Shown: positions 48,972 through 57,965 of the stretch, one piece after another
How the letters are laid out: each line of letters starts with the position of its first letter
How positions within the stretch are numbered: position 1 is the stretch's first letter
Source: MFD01213-c1 sp963704405
GTDB taxonomy: Bacteria > Planctomycetota > Phycisphaerae > Tepidisphaerales > Tepidisphaeraceae
Length of the DNA stretch: 64,000 nucleotides
Direction: 5' to 3'
Assembly (NCBI GenBank): GCA_963704405.1
Contig: OY969903.1
Span: 3,472,001 to 3,536,000, forward strand
Program-made: the position numbers and the translations under genes
The notes under the pieces: generated by a model
Database searches by the model: none
What the model was told of the DNA's origin: nothing
What the model saw: the letters and a program-made list of their open reading frames with translations, nothing else

Positions 48972-49631
48972 TTACTTCGCCGCAGCCTTGGTTGCACCGA
49001 ACCGCTCGACCAGATCATCACTCATCCGCCGAATCGCCTGACCGATGCCCTTGAACTCATCCGTGGCTACTAACTCATGCATCGGCCCGTCTGTGGAGTA
49101 CATCGGGTCCAGCTTTTCGCGCACCGTCTGAATCATCGCCGCCAGTTGATCGTCATCGGACAGATGCTTTGCGACAATCTCATCCATCGCATCGAGCATC
49201 GCCCGGGCGGCTTCGTTCTCGGCCGCCTCAATCTGCGGCCGCTCGACACCCTGCTGCCGCAGCGCCGCTCGAGAATGGTCAATCAGCGATGCGCGATTAT
49301 CAAACGCATAAGTCGTCTGCGTTCCTGCGGCCAATCGCAGCGCCTTCGACACGTTCGCCAGCAGATCAATCACGATATGCCGATGATCCGTCAGTGTAGA
49401 ACCCGGCAACTGCGCCAGTGTCTGATCGATATCATCCGCTCGCTGTGCCAGCTCGCCGACCTGCTCCGGATGACCCGCCGGAACCTGCCAAACCACGGGC
49501 GGCGGTGGTGGCGGTGGCGGTGGCGCTTTATGACAACCGGCCGTTAGCGCCAGTGCGCCCGCCGTCAACGCAGCCGGAATCATCGAAACCAACGCGAGCA
49601 TCTTTGTACGATTGCAGTTCATATTCATCAT
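48972..49631 (-). CDS. Putative lipoprotein with poly-proline segment
   Basis: 219 residues. A signal sequence ends in a lipobox-like ALTAGCHK (Cys about 33), followed by ten prolines (about 37-46) that would act as a stiff spacer from the membrane. The rest is predicted mostly helical (HIVIDLLANVSKALRLAAG, ENEAARAMLDAMDEIVAKHLSDDDQLAAMIQTVREKLD). No family recognised. It lies 14 bases upstream of the Rieske gene and may share its transcript. Confidence 0.75.
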   Translation of the reverse strand: MMNMNCNRTKMLALVSMIPAALTAGALALTAGCHKAPPPPPPPPPVVWQVPAGHPEQVGELAQRADDIDQTLAQLPGSTLTDHRHIVIDLLANVSKALRLAAGTQTTYAFDNRASLIDHSRAALRQQGVERPQIEAAENEAARAMLDAMDEIVAKHLSDDDQLAAMIQTVREKLDPMYSTDGPMHELVATDEFKGIGQAIRRMSDDLVERFGATKAAAK

Positions 49632-49684
49632 GATTGTTCTCCGTCATTTGGCCTGCAGGGCAGTTTAACGTAGTTCGGCAACTT

Positions 49685-50857
49685 TCACCGGCCGGCGCTC
49701 CCGGCGCTTATCTCGGCCGCTTCCAGAACTTCCTGAGTTTTGTACGCATCCTCAAAATCGGGAAGCGGCGCCACCGGCTGCTGCCCGGCAAGCGCGCGGC
49801 AGATATCGGCGGCCATGTTGATAAATGTATGCTCGTATCCCTGATGGTGCGCTGTCGGCCACCATGCGTCGGCGTATGGATGTTGCGGCGATCGGCTCAC
49901 GGGAATCCGTGTCCACCCCTGCAGCTTTGGATCGACTGAGCGGTCGAAGAAATCGAGATAAACCATCTCTTCAAAGTTGAACCGGATCGCGCCTTTTTCG
50001 CCGTGAATTTCCAGTCCGTTTTTATTCTGATAACCCGTGGCGAAACGTGTCGCTTCAAACGTCGCAATTGCTCCGCCGGCCATGCGGGCGAGAAAGGTTG
50101 TGTGGTCGTCGACATCGACTGTCCCCTTTTTGCCGTCCATCGCGGTCACACCGCCGGCGATGCCGGCTTTGGATTCTTCGGTGACGAGGGTGCGCTCTTT
50201 GATGAAGGTATCCTGAGCCGCGCCGATGATCTCCATGATTTCTTCACCGGTGATGAAGCGGGTCATGTCGACGATGTGCGCCCCAAGATCGCCGTGGCTT
50301 CCACTGCCGGCCTGTTCCTTGTTGAATCGCCATACCAACGGCACATCAGGCCCGGCCCAATCCTGCAAATAATATGCTCGAACGTGATAGATCCGCCCGA
50401 TACGACCTTCCTTAACCAACTGATGTGCCAGGGCAACCGCCGGCACGCGGCGATAGCTGTACCAGACAAATGTCTTATTGTGCGGCGCTTTGCGGGCCGC
50501 ATCGCGCATGATCCGCGCATCGGCAAGCGTCGCCGCCAGTGGCTTTTCGCACGCCACGTGTTTCCCCGCATCCAGCGCGGCCAGCACAAATTCGCGGTGC
50601 TTGTTGTTGGGTGTGGTGACGTCGACCAAGTCGATCTCCGGATCGGTAATGGCCGCCTTCCAGTTGATGGTCGCTGTCTTCCAGCCCCAGCGCCGAGCGA
50701 ACGATTCCACTTCTGGCTGGTTGCGCGCGACGATGGTGTGCATGACCGGAAGATGATGAAGTTCGAAGAAACGAGGCGCTTTCAACCACGCATTACTATG
50801 GGCGCGGCCCATGAACTTCTGGCCGATGAGGCAAACGTTGAGGGTTCCGTCCGGCAT
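49685..50857 (-). CDS. Gfo/Idh/MocA-family NAD(P)-dependent oxidoreductase
   Basis: 390 residues. The N-terminal Rossmann fold begins LNVCLIGQKFMGRAHSNAW, where the usual second Gly of GxGxxG is replaced (GQKFMG). DVTTPNNKHREFVLAALDAGKHVACEKPLA holds the family EKP motif with its Lys. The C-terminal alpha/beta domain carries GDLGAHIVDM (Asp and His positions near substrate) and FEATRFATGYQNKNGLEIHGEKGAIRF. Such enzymes oxidise or reduce sugars and inositols; the substrate is unknown. It is divergent from the SH3-domain gene. Confidence 0.9.
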   Translation of the reverse strand: MPDGTLNVCLIGQKFMGRAHSNAWLKAPRFFELHHLPVMHTIVARNQPEVESFARRWGWKTATINWKAAITDPEIDLVDVTTPNNKHREFVLAALDAGKHVACEKPLAATLADARIMRDAARKAPHNKTFVWYSYRRVPAVALAHQLVKEGRIGRIYHVRAYYLQDWAGPDVPLVWRFNKEQAGSGSHGDLGAHIVDMTRFITGEEIMEIIGAAQDTFIKERTLVTEESKAGIAGGVTAMDGKKGTVDVDDHTTFLARMAGGAIATFEATRFATGYQNKNGLEIHGEKGAIRFNFEEMVYLDFFDRSVDPKLQGWTRIPVSRSPQHPYADAWWPTAHHQGYEHTFINMAADICRALAGQQPVAPLPDFEDAYKTQEVLEAAEISAGSAGR

Positions 50858-51170
50858 GAATCAATCCACCGCCCGCCGCCAATATCAATATGGACGGCAG
50901 GAGTGTAACGGGCGTGGTTGGGCTTGCAAGTTACGCCTTCGCAATCGCATTCTCCCAACAAGAATCGCGCAAAAACTGCTTTACTTTCGCGCAAGATGCG
51001 GTATTACTTGCTTTCGTTACGGGCAATTTGGGCTGGAACCGTTGCAGGTTCAGCCGGCAGTTTCCGCCAGAGGCATCGCATTTCCGGGAAGAAATGGGCT
51101 TGCTGGCGACTCAATGGATTTGAGTTTCACCCGGAAAACCCGGGTACTACCCAGCACAGGGAGGTGCGCA

Positions 51171-52529
51171 ATGTCTCGCCGCTCGCTCGCCGTTCGATCC
51201 TTCTCTCAACGCGTCGCTTTTAGCCTGGCCTCTGTCCTTTTTATTGCCGCTCCGATTGCGGTCTTCGCTGAAGACGCCGCCCCGGAAGTCGACAATTCAA
51301 AGGTCAGCTTCGCCGGCACCGTTAATTCCAACGCCGTCTACGTCCGTTCCGGTCCTGGCGAAAACTATTACGCCACCGTGAAACTCGACAAGGGCGCACA
51401 GGTGACGGTCGTCGGGCTGAAGTTTGACTGGCTCAAGATCATTCCACCGGAAGGGTCTTTCTCCTACGTCGCCAAGGCCTATGTTGAAAAACGCGGGGAC
51501 GGCACGGTTGGCCGAGTCACCAAGCCTGATCTTAACGTTCGTGCCGGCAGCGACCTTAACGCGATGAAAACGACCGTCCAGACCAAGCTGGACCAGAACG
51601 AAGATGTCGCGATCATTGGCGAGCAGGATGAATACTTCAAGATCAAACCGCCCCAGGGCGCATACCTTTACGTCAATAAGCAGTTCGTTGATCCGGTGAA
51701 GCAGCTTCCCCCGATCGCGGCGGGCGCGCCTGACGCCAAATCAACTGATCCGATCTCCAGCGCCCCGGTCGCGCCGATCATCAGCAAAACACCAGACGCC
51801 CCGATCGCCGGTGCGGCGACTACCCAGCCGGCCGGAATTGCCGCCGCTCCAACCACACAGGGCAGCGAGCAGGCATCGGCGACTCCTTCGACTCAGCCTA
51901 TTACTCCGACTGCCGAAGCCCAGTTTGATACTGCCGAAAATGCATTTCTTGATGCCAGCAATCAACCCCTGGAAAAGCAGCCGATTGACGATCTGCTCGC
52001 TCAATACACCGCGCTGACCAAGGCGACGGACCTGCCCGTATCGATGCAGCGCATCGCCGAGATGCGGATCAGCACGCTCAAGCTTCGGGCCGACACAAAG
52101 AATCAATATGTTCAGGCATTAAAGATGCAGGAAGACGCCAAGGCGCGCCAGCAGTCGCTTAAGGCTGAACAGGAAGAGCTGACAGCCCGCGTGAAGGAAC
52201 AGGATGTCACCATCTATTCCGCGCTTGGCACCCTCCGCACCAGCAGCCTCCAGCAAGGCGGCCAGACGATGTATCGCCTGACCGATCCGGGCACCGGCCG
52301 CACATTGCTTTATATTCGCACGACCGATGCAAAATATGCCGGCCTGCTCAATCAGTTCATCGGTGTCCGCGGTGAAATCACCGAAGACACGGCGATGAAC
52401 CTCAAGCTTATCAGCCCGACCGACGCCGAGGCGGTGGATCAGTCGAAGGTGAATACGACGGTCACCGCACAGGTGATCCCGCCGACCCTTCTTCCTAAAG
52501 CCCCTACAGCGAGCATCAGCGGTAACTGA
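51171..52529 (+). CDS. Exported protein with two SH3b domains and a coiled-coil region
   Basis: 452 residues; AGGGAGG at 51158-51164 fixes the ATG at 51171 and excludes a long upstream opening. A signal peptide (SLASVLFIAAPIAVFA) is followed by two bacterial SH3 domains (about 45-105, NSNAVYVRSGPGENYYATVKLDKGAQVTVVG; about 110-170, PDLNVRAGSDLNAMKTTVQTKL), an Ala/Thr/Pro/Gln linker (TTQPAGIAAAPTTQ), a helical segment (ALKMQEDAKARQQSLKAEQEELTARVKEQD) and a C-terminal beta domain (TDPGTGRTLLYIRT, QFIGVRGEITEDTAMNLKLI). SH3b domains often bind cell wall or peptides; an envelope role is inferred. A strong terminator follows. Confidence 0.82.
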   Translation: MSRRSLAVRSFSQRVAFSLASVLFIAAPIAVFAEDAAPEVDNSKVSFAGTVNSNAVYVRSGPGENYYATVKLDKGAQVTVVGLKFDWLKIIPPEGSFSYVAKAYVEKRGDGTVGRVTKPDLNVRAGSDLNAMKTTVQTKLDQNEDVAIIGEQDEYFKIKPPQGAYLYVNKQFVDPVKQLPPIAAGAPDAKSTDPISSAPVAPIISKTPDAPIAGAATTQPAGIAAAPTTQGSEQASATPSTQPITPTAEAQFDTAENAFLDASNQPLEKQPIDDLLAQYTALTKATDLPVSMQRIAEMRISTLKLRADTKNQYVQALKMQEDAKARQQSLKAEQEELTARVKEQDVTIYSALGTLRTSSLQQGGQTMYRLTDPGTGRTLLYIRTTDAKYAGLLNQFIGVRGEITEDTAMNLKLISPTDAEAVDQSKVNTTVTAQVIPPTLLPKAPTASISGN

Positions 52530-52553
52530 TCGGTTTCGGTTGAGAACTTTCGT

Positions 52554-52599
52554 AAAAAGAGATCGGCGGTGGACAAACGTCCACCGCCGATCTCTTTTT
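52554..52599 (+). terminator. Strong intrinsic terminator after the SH3-domain gene
   Basis: A perfect 21-bp inverted repeat (52554-52574 and 52579-52599) has an AAAC loop; its ends are A5 and T5, so it can work in both directions. The gap from 52600 to 52886 shows nothing further. Confidence 0.9.
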
Positions 52600-52886
52600 G
52601 ATGCTGATCGTCCGGGTTACGGGGCAATAGGAATGCTCGCGTCCTGATTCACCTTATGGCACTGTGGCTTTAACGTGGATCGGGCCAACTATTCGAAAGG
52701 GCGAATGCTGGTTCTTGTGCGAAAATGGTTTTCTTTTTCGCGATTGAAAAACGGGAACTGTCCGAAAATATCCGGCCTTTTCGCATATTATTGTCATCTC
52801 CCCAGCCGAGCCTTTCGCCAGTAGCGCAGTTTATGCTCATCCATATGTCGATTTCTGCCGATAGCACGTTATAGGTCGGGCTTATA

Positions 52887-53162
52887 ATGGACATTATTAA
52901 TCCCCTAGCTGGATCTCTGCTTCAAAGCACGCAAGTGCAGCGGCAGCAGTCTGCCATCAAGCAGCAGCAGATTCGGCGCACCCAGGCGATGCAAAAAGAC
53001 ATCACAGCCAGGGATGATGAGTTGGAGCACCAGGTCGAAAGCTCCGAAGAGCTTCCGGAAATCCACGATGAAGAGGCAAAGCAGGAAAAACCAAAACAGC
53101 AGAAGCACCACCAGGATCCTTCCGCGGACGATGAGCACCCCCACCTTGATCTGACGGCATAA
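52887..53162 (+). CDS. Small hydrophilic protein, 91 residues
   Basis: Begins MDIINPLAGSLLQSTQ, then a charged Gln/Arg helix (VQRQQSAIKQQQIRRTQAMQKD), LEHQVESSEELPEIHDEEA, a Lys/Gln/His stretch and the C-terminus HPHLDLTA. No family name can be given with confidence. The even amino-acid pattern and lack of a good competing frame support a real gene, but no Shine-Dalgarno sequence is visible. It converges with the alpha-fucosidase gene. Confidence 0.6.
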   Translation: MDIINPLAGSLLQSTQVQRQQSAIKQQQIRRTQAMQKDITARDDELEHQVESSEELPEIHDEEAKQEKPKQQKHHQDPSADDEHPHLDLTA

Positions 53163-53194
53163 TAACGGGATCATCCCGCGTCGCCGCGATCACT

Positions 53195-54793
53195 TCAATT
53201 CGATCGACTGATCTTCAGTGAATACGCAAAATCGCAAGGCTTGTCGGCCGGCATCTTCACTTTCAATCCATCGACATCCTGCGTGAAGTGAAGCGCGCCG
53301 TCGTGGCCGAGCAATTCCACCTTTTCGATCTTTCCCTGGGGAGATTTTCCGGACGCGAGTGAAGTGATGACGGCCTGCTCGCCGGGCCAGGTCATTGCGA
53401 TGGCGTAGAGCGTGTCGCCTTTGGTGGTGAAACGAAAATCCTGAGGCGTGTATCCACCTCGCGGAACTCCACCGCCGGCGATTTTGCCGCCGCCGGTCTG
53501 GCGTTCGTTGGTGCGGCCGTTCCAGCTTGACGGACGGGTGGAGGCTGTTTCGGCGGCTGCATCGGCGGCGGGGCCTTCGCCGTATTTCACCCAGGGACGC
53601 GTGGCGTAGATCGCCTCGCCGTTCACATCGAGCCATTTGCCGATGCTCAGCAGAACATCCGTCTGGTCCTGGGGGATGGTGCCGTCGGCTTTGGGGGAAA
53701 TGTTGAGGAGGAGGTTGCCGTTTTTGCTGGTGTTTTCGATCAGCCGCTTGACCAGTGTTTCGGGGCTGGCGAGCTTAAGCCCTTCGACATAACCGAACTT
53801 GTCCGCGATCGGGTCATCGGCCTGCCAGGGATAATCGGCAAGCTGAATAGGCGCGCGTCCCTCGCGCTCATAATCCATGATGCTGCCTGTAACGAATGCC
53901 TCTCCCTTGGCGCTAAGCGATACTTCCTTATTCCACTCTTTAGCGCGATTGTAGTAATAAGCGGCAACCTTCAACTTCACCGGATCGAGGCTTCGACTTG
54001 TTCCGCCCATGTCATACCAGAGCATGTCCACCTGGTATTTGTCGATCAGTTCAAAGCTGCGGGCCACCCAGTTGGCAAGAAATTCCTGGTAGCGCTTGTC
54101 GCTGTGATTGGCGACCCAGTAGAAATCATCGTTTTTCGGGTCAAACAGGTCGGTTTTGAGTCCATCGATCGGACGGATGAAGTCGTAATGATTCATCCGA
54201 TGGTTGGATACACCGAACTTCAGTCCCTGCTTGCGAACGGCTTTGGAGAGATCGCCGATCAAGTCGCGATGGGGCCCCATCTTTGCGGCGCACCATTGGG
54301 TGACGTCGCTATTCCAGTTGGCCCAGCCGTCGTGATGCTCGGCGGACGGAACGACATACTTCGCGCCCGCTTTTCGGAACAGTTCGGCCCATTGGTCGGG
54401 ATCGAATTTCTCGCATGTGAAGAGCGGAATGAAATCTTTATAGCCGAACTGGTCCGGCGGTCCGAAATGCTCGGTATGCCACTGCACGAAGGCCGGGTTG
54501 CCATACATATATTTGACGTACCACTCGCTGCCGTGTGCGGGAACCGAATACAAGCCCCAGTGCATGAAGATGCCGAACTTGGCATCGCGAAACCAGTCGG
54601 GCACTTTGTAATTCTGCTCGATCGATTCCCATGTGGGTTTAACGGGGCCATCAATCACTGAAGGCTGCGTGGCCGCGGCGGCGGTGGCGATCTCCAATGT
54701 GTTGCCGCGGGTGGACTGGGCATTCACACCGGTGGCGCCGAATAAAAACATCGCGACACCGGCGCACAGTACTGTCTTGAAACGCTTTGACAT
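53195..54793 (-). CDS. Alpha-L-fucosidase, GH29
   Basis: 532 residues from the ATG at 54793 (GGAG eight bases upstream); a longer opening exists but the signal peptide MSKRFKTVLCAGVAMFLFGATGVNAQ begins here. GH29 marks: KYMYGNPAFVQWHTEHFG, FGIFMHWGLYSVPAHGSEWY, AKYVVPSAEHHDGWANWNS, KYQVDMLWYDMGG (nucleophile Asp in WYD) and NGNLLLNISPKADGTIPQDQ. It retains configuration and releases L-fucose from glycans, in the periplasm or outside the cell. Last gene of the minus-strand carbohydrate cluster, 16 bases after the GH43 gene. Confidence 0.93.
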   Translation of the reverse strand: MSKRFKTVLCAGVAMFLFGATGVNAQSTRGNTLEIATAAAATQPSVIDGPVKPTWESIEQNYKVPDWFRDAKFGIFMHWGLYSVPAHGSEWYVKYMYGNPAFVQWHTEHFGPPDQFGYKDFIPLFTCEKFDPDQWAELFRKAGAKYVVPSAEHHDGWANWNSDVTQWCAAKMGPHRDLIGDLSKAVRKQGLKFGVSNHRMNHYDFIRPIDGLKTDLFDPKNDDFYWVANHSDKRYQEFLANWVARSFELIDKYQVDMLWYDMGGTSRSLDPVKLKVAAYYYNRAKEWNKEVSLSAKGEAFVTGSIMDYEREGRAPIQLADYPWQADDPIADKFGYVEGLKLASPETLVKRLIENTSKNGNLLLNISPKADGTIPQDQTDVLLSIGKWLDVNGEAIYATRPWVKYGEGPAADAAAETASTRPSSWNGRTNERQTGGGKIAGGGVPRGGYTPQDFRFTTKGDTLYAIAMTWPGEQAVITSLASGKSPQGKIEKVELLGHDGALHFTQDVDGLKVKMPADKPCDFAYSLKISRSN

Positions 54794-54809
54794 GGATGGG
54801 GCTCCGCTG

Positions 54810-56444
54810 TTATTTCGATGCAGGTTCTGACACCGCGGGCTTCGCGAACGTGTAATGGAACCAGTCCACATCTATATAGCCGTTATTGGCCTTGTTGTTG
54901 TAATTGAAAATCCCGAGACGATCGCCGCGATAGTAGCTCCAGGTGAGCTGGTATGCGGGGCCAAACGGAGTGAAGGTCTTGCCGTCGACACTCCAGGAAT
55001 AGTGGCTTTTGCCGTCGATATCCCAGTTGCTTCTGAGCCAGATCGTCCCAGTTGTGATGGCCGGCCCCGTGGTTACTTTGCCTTGCTCATTAAACGTCAG
55101 CATTCGGCGGGTTCCGGTTTGCGAAACGCCGATTGTCGAATATGCCTTGGCGAAGTGGCATAAGCCGGCTTCCTCACCGTCAGCCATGTTGGTGAGATCA
55201 AGTTTGACGGTTGCTTCGTTTGCGGTGGTGCGCATGACGCGCTGGGTGAGGGTGTTGCCCGCCTTTAAGAGATCGTTCGATTTGAGCGGTGTAAATGCGT
55301 GAAGCCGAAGGCTGCCGGGATGCTCGGTCAACGACCATTTTTCCGCCTGTGGTTGATAGTTCCATTCCCACTGCGACGATAGTGCAGAGCCATCAAATTC
55401 ATCGCTCGCCTGTGGAACTGTTGCGGCGATTTCTGTGATTGGTTTTTTGGCGGTCCAGATCATGTTACCGATGCCGTCAGGTCCGGGTTTGCCGAGGATC
55501 GGCCAGCCGTCGGTCCAGGTAATCGGCAGCAGAACCATCGCGCGGCCTTCCCAGTCGCCGGCGCCCTGGTGCGTGAGGAACCACCAGTCGCCGGAAGCAA
55601 GCTGGATCAAACCGCCTTGATTGGGTTCCTTGTCGATCTTTTTATTGACGTGGATGAGCTGCTTGTTTTCCCACGGCCCATCAAGGCTCTTTGCCCGTTC
55701 CATCATCACGACGCGGCCTTCGCCGTGGACTTCACTGTAGTAATGATAGTAAATGCCGTTGATTTTATAGAGCTTGTTCGCCTCACTGCCTTTGGACTGA
55801 TGGATGATCTTATCGGAATCCATCAGCAGTTGGCGGCCGTCGGGGGTCATCTTGAAGAGATGAATTTTGTAGCCACCGGCGAAGTTGGAGCAGATGAAAT
55901 AGCCTTGCCCGTCGTCATCCCAGAAAGGGCAGCAGTCATCCCACCCTTTGACCTTCCACAGCGCATGCAGCGGCTCCCACGGCCCGGCGGGATCTTTCGC
56001 GGTGGTCATGAAGAATCCTTCTTCAGGCGTGCCGAAATAGATCCAGAACCGGCCGTCATGATAACGGATCGCGCCGGCCCAGATGCCGTGGCCGTAGCGG
56101 TCCATCCTGTCCCAGTTCATTTCAGAGGCAATCTGCGTGAGATCAGGGACGGCGTGGCCGAGAATCTGCCAGCTCACCAGATCGCGGGAATGGAGGATCA
56201 CAACGCCGGGGGAGAACTGGAAGGTGGATGAGATGGCGTAGAAATCGTCGCCGACGCGAATGGCGTCGAGGTCGCTGTAATCGGCGGGGATAATGGGGTT
56301 GGCGTAGAACCCGTTGTTTTGGTCGCCCCAGGCGGTTGGGGAGTGTGCTTCAGCCGCAGCTTGGGCGGGAGGGGTGTGAAGCATCAGGGCATTTAGCGCG
56401 GCGGCGATACATAGGAACGAGATACTGACCAGGCGGTTGGGCAT
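54810..56444 (-). CDS. GH43-family glycoside hydrolase (beta-xylosidase/arabinofuranosidase type) with C-terminal beta-sandwich
   Basis: 544 residues, signal peptide SISFLCIAAALNALMLHTPPAQA. Five-bladed propeller of GH43: NPIIPADYSDLDAIRVGDDFY (general-base Asp), DDCCPFWDDDGQGYF (Asp that tunes the acid) and SKGSEANKLYKINGIYYHYYS (acid Glu). A C-terminal concanavalin-like domain from about residue 340 (FDGSALSSQWEWNYQP) matches the GH43_C2 module. These enzymes cut xylose or arabinose side chains from plant polysaccharides with inversion. Together with the fucosidase it suggests that a decorated plant-cell-wall polymer is attacked outside the cytoplasm. Confidence 0.92.
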   Translation of the reverse strand: MPNRLVSISFLCIAAALNALMLHTPPAQAAAEAHSPTAWGDQNNGFYANPIIPADYSDLDAIRVGDDFYAISSTFQFSPGVVILHSRDLVSWQILGHAVPDLTQIASEMNWDRMDRYGHGIWAGAIRYHDGRFWIYFGTPEEGFFMTTAKDPAGPWEPLHALWKVKGWDDCCPFWDDDGQGYFICSNFAGGYKIHLFKMTPDGRQLLMDSDKIIHQSKGSEANKLYKINGIYYHYYSEVHGEGRVVMMERAKSLDGPWENKQLIHVNKKIDKEPNQGGLIQLASGDWWFLTHQGAGDWEGRAMVLLPITWTDGWPILGKPGPDGIGNMIWTAKKPITEIAATVPQASDEFDGSALSSQWEWNYQPQAEKWSLTEHPGSLRLHAFTPLKSNDLLKAGNTLTQRVMRTTANEATVKLDLTNMADGEEAGLCHFAKAYSTIGVSQTGTRRMLTFNEQGKVTTGPAITTGTIWLRSNWDIDGKSHYSWSVDGKTFTPFGPAYQLTWSYYRGDRLGIFNYNNKANNGYIDVDWFHYTFAKPAVSEPASK

Positions 56445-56480
56445 GGGAGGTTCCGATTTTGGGGCTTCAATTCGGCAGAA

Positions 56481-57965
56481 TCAGAGGGAATGCACACCGG
56501 CGAGAACCTGGCGGACGGCATTATTCCAGCCGGCGTGCAACACAGTTGCTGCAAACCGGGGCATCTTAGGCGAGATGAGCTGTTCAGTGATAGGCAGTGA
56601 GGCGAGTTGATTCAGGTTTGCGACCGCACCTGCGCCAATCATGCCGGCGAATGCTGTGCCCAGGGGAGAGAAATCAGTGAGGTTGGAGAGGGTGACATCG
56701 GCGCCGAGAATATCGGCGATGAACTGCATGAGGAAGGCGTTATTTGTCGCCCCGCCATCGGCATGCAGATGGGTGATGGCGATGCGGCTGCCGAGCGTCA
56801 TTGAATCCAAGGCATCCCTGATCTGATAGGCGATCGATTCCAGGGCGGCACGGATCACATGATTTCTCGTGGATGAGGCGGAGAGACCGACGATCGCGGC
56901 GCGGGCAGTCGGGGACCAGTGCGGCGCGGACAGGCCGGTGAAGGCCGGCACGAGATAGACCCCGCCGTTATCGGGGACGGCGAGGGCGGCGGCTTCGGTT
57001 TCACCGGCGGATTTGATCAGACCAAGCTGATCGCGCAACCAGGTAATGGTGGCGGCGGAGTAGGAAATGATTCCTTCGAGGCAGTAGGTTGGCACGCCGT
57101 GGTGCGACCAGGCAAGCGTGCGGATGCCGGCGGGCGGAAGCGCCGAACCGGTATTGAGAAGGATCGACGAGCCTGTGCCGAGCGTAACCTTGGCCTGGCC
57201 TGGTGTGAAACAGCGATGGGCGAAGAGCGCGGCTTGCGAGTCGCCCATCACGCCGGCTATGGGGAGACCAGATGGTAGCGGCGGGCAATCGCAGGTTCCG
57301 AATCTCGCCGTGCTGTCGCGCACTTCGGGCAGGGCCTGCATGGGAATGCCGAATAAGCCGCACAGTTCCTGATCCCATTTCAGCGTGTTGATATCGAACA
57401 GAAGCGTGCGGCAGGCGTTGGTGGAATCGGTGGCGAAGGTTTTTCCGCTCGTCAGACGGTACATGAGATAGGTGTCAATCGTCCCAAACAGCGCTTCGCC
57501 GGATTGGAGTTTTGGCTTTAGATCGGGCCGGGCTTGCAGAAGGGCAGTGAGCTTTGGCGCAGAAAAATAGCTGTCGATCTTCAGGCCGGTTTTTTGGGAA
57601 ACGAGGTCGGATTTGCCGCTCTGCGTCAGTTGATTGCAGATGTCGTCGCCGCGGCGGCATTGCCAGACGACGGCGTTGTGCAACGGGCGGCCGGTGGCGC
57701 GATCGAAGATGACGAATGTTTCGCGTTGGTTGGTTATCGAAAGGCAGATGAATCCATCGTACTTATCGAGCGCCGATCGAATGACTGCGAGCGTGTTGTT
57801 CCATAATACTTCAGCATCGTGTTCAACCCACCCGGCCTGCGGATAGACCGCCGAATGCTCGACGGAAAAACGATCAACCAGTTGACCCCGGAGGTCATAC
57901 ACGATCGACTTGGTGGCGGAGGTACTCTGGTCAACGGCGAGAATGTAGCGGCCGGGCGGTGTCAT
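56481..57965 (-). CDS. FGGY-family carbohydrate kinase
   Basis: 494 residues. RYILAVDQSTSATKSIVYD is the N-terminal phosphate-binding motif and SITNQRETFVIFDRATGRPLHNAVVWQCRR follows the glycerol-kinase-like branch. The second domain has AGVMGDSQAALFAH (catalytic Asp in GDSQ), KVTLGTGSSILLNTG (ATP site) and LHADGGATNNAFLMQF. Annotation by similarity would say glycerol kinase, but its place after a sugar isomerase and a split transketolase argues for a ketose such as a ketopentose or tetrulose. The start overlaps the end of the transketolase gene by 35 bases, a sign of co-translation; a later start is possible. Confidence 0.88.
   Translation of the reverse strand: MTPPGRYILAVDQSTSATKSIVYDLRGQLVDRFSVEHSAVYPQAGWVEHDAEVLWNNTLAVIRSALDKYDGFICLSITNQRETFVIFDRATGRPLHNAVVWQCRRGDDICNQLTQSGKSDLVSQKTGLKIDSYFSAPKLTALLQARPDLKPKLQSGEALFGTIDTYLMYRLTSGKTFATDSTNACRTLLFDINTLKWDQELCGLFGIPMQALPEVRDSTARFGTCDCPPLPSGLPIAGVMGDSQAALFAHRCFTPGQAKVTLGTGSSILLNTGSALPPAGIRTLAWSHHGVPTYCLEGIISYSAATITWLRDQLGLIKSAGETEAAALAVPDNGGVYLVPAFTGLSAPHWSPTARAAIVGLSASSTRNHVIRAALESIAYQIRDALDSMTLGSRIAITHLHADGGATNNAFLMQFIADILGADVTLSNLTDFSPLGTAFAGMIGAGAVANLNQLASLPITEQLISPKMPRFAATVLHAGWNNAVRQVLAGVHSL

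Noticed and set aside
50811..51170. Long N-terminal extension of the SH3-domain protein
   Set aside because: It overlaps the oxidoreductase gene antisense, while AGGGAGG and a signal peptide mark the start at 51171.
52857..52863. GCCGATA resembling a sigma-28 (FliA) -10 element before the 91-residue gene
   Set aside because: No matching -35 element at the right distance; a 7-base match is expected by chance.
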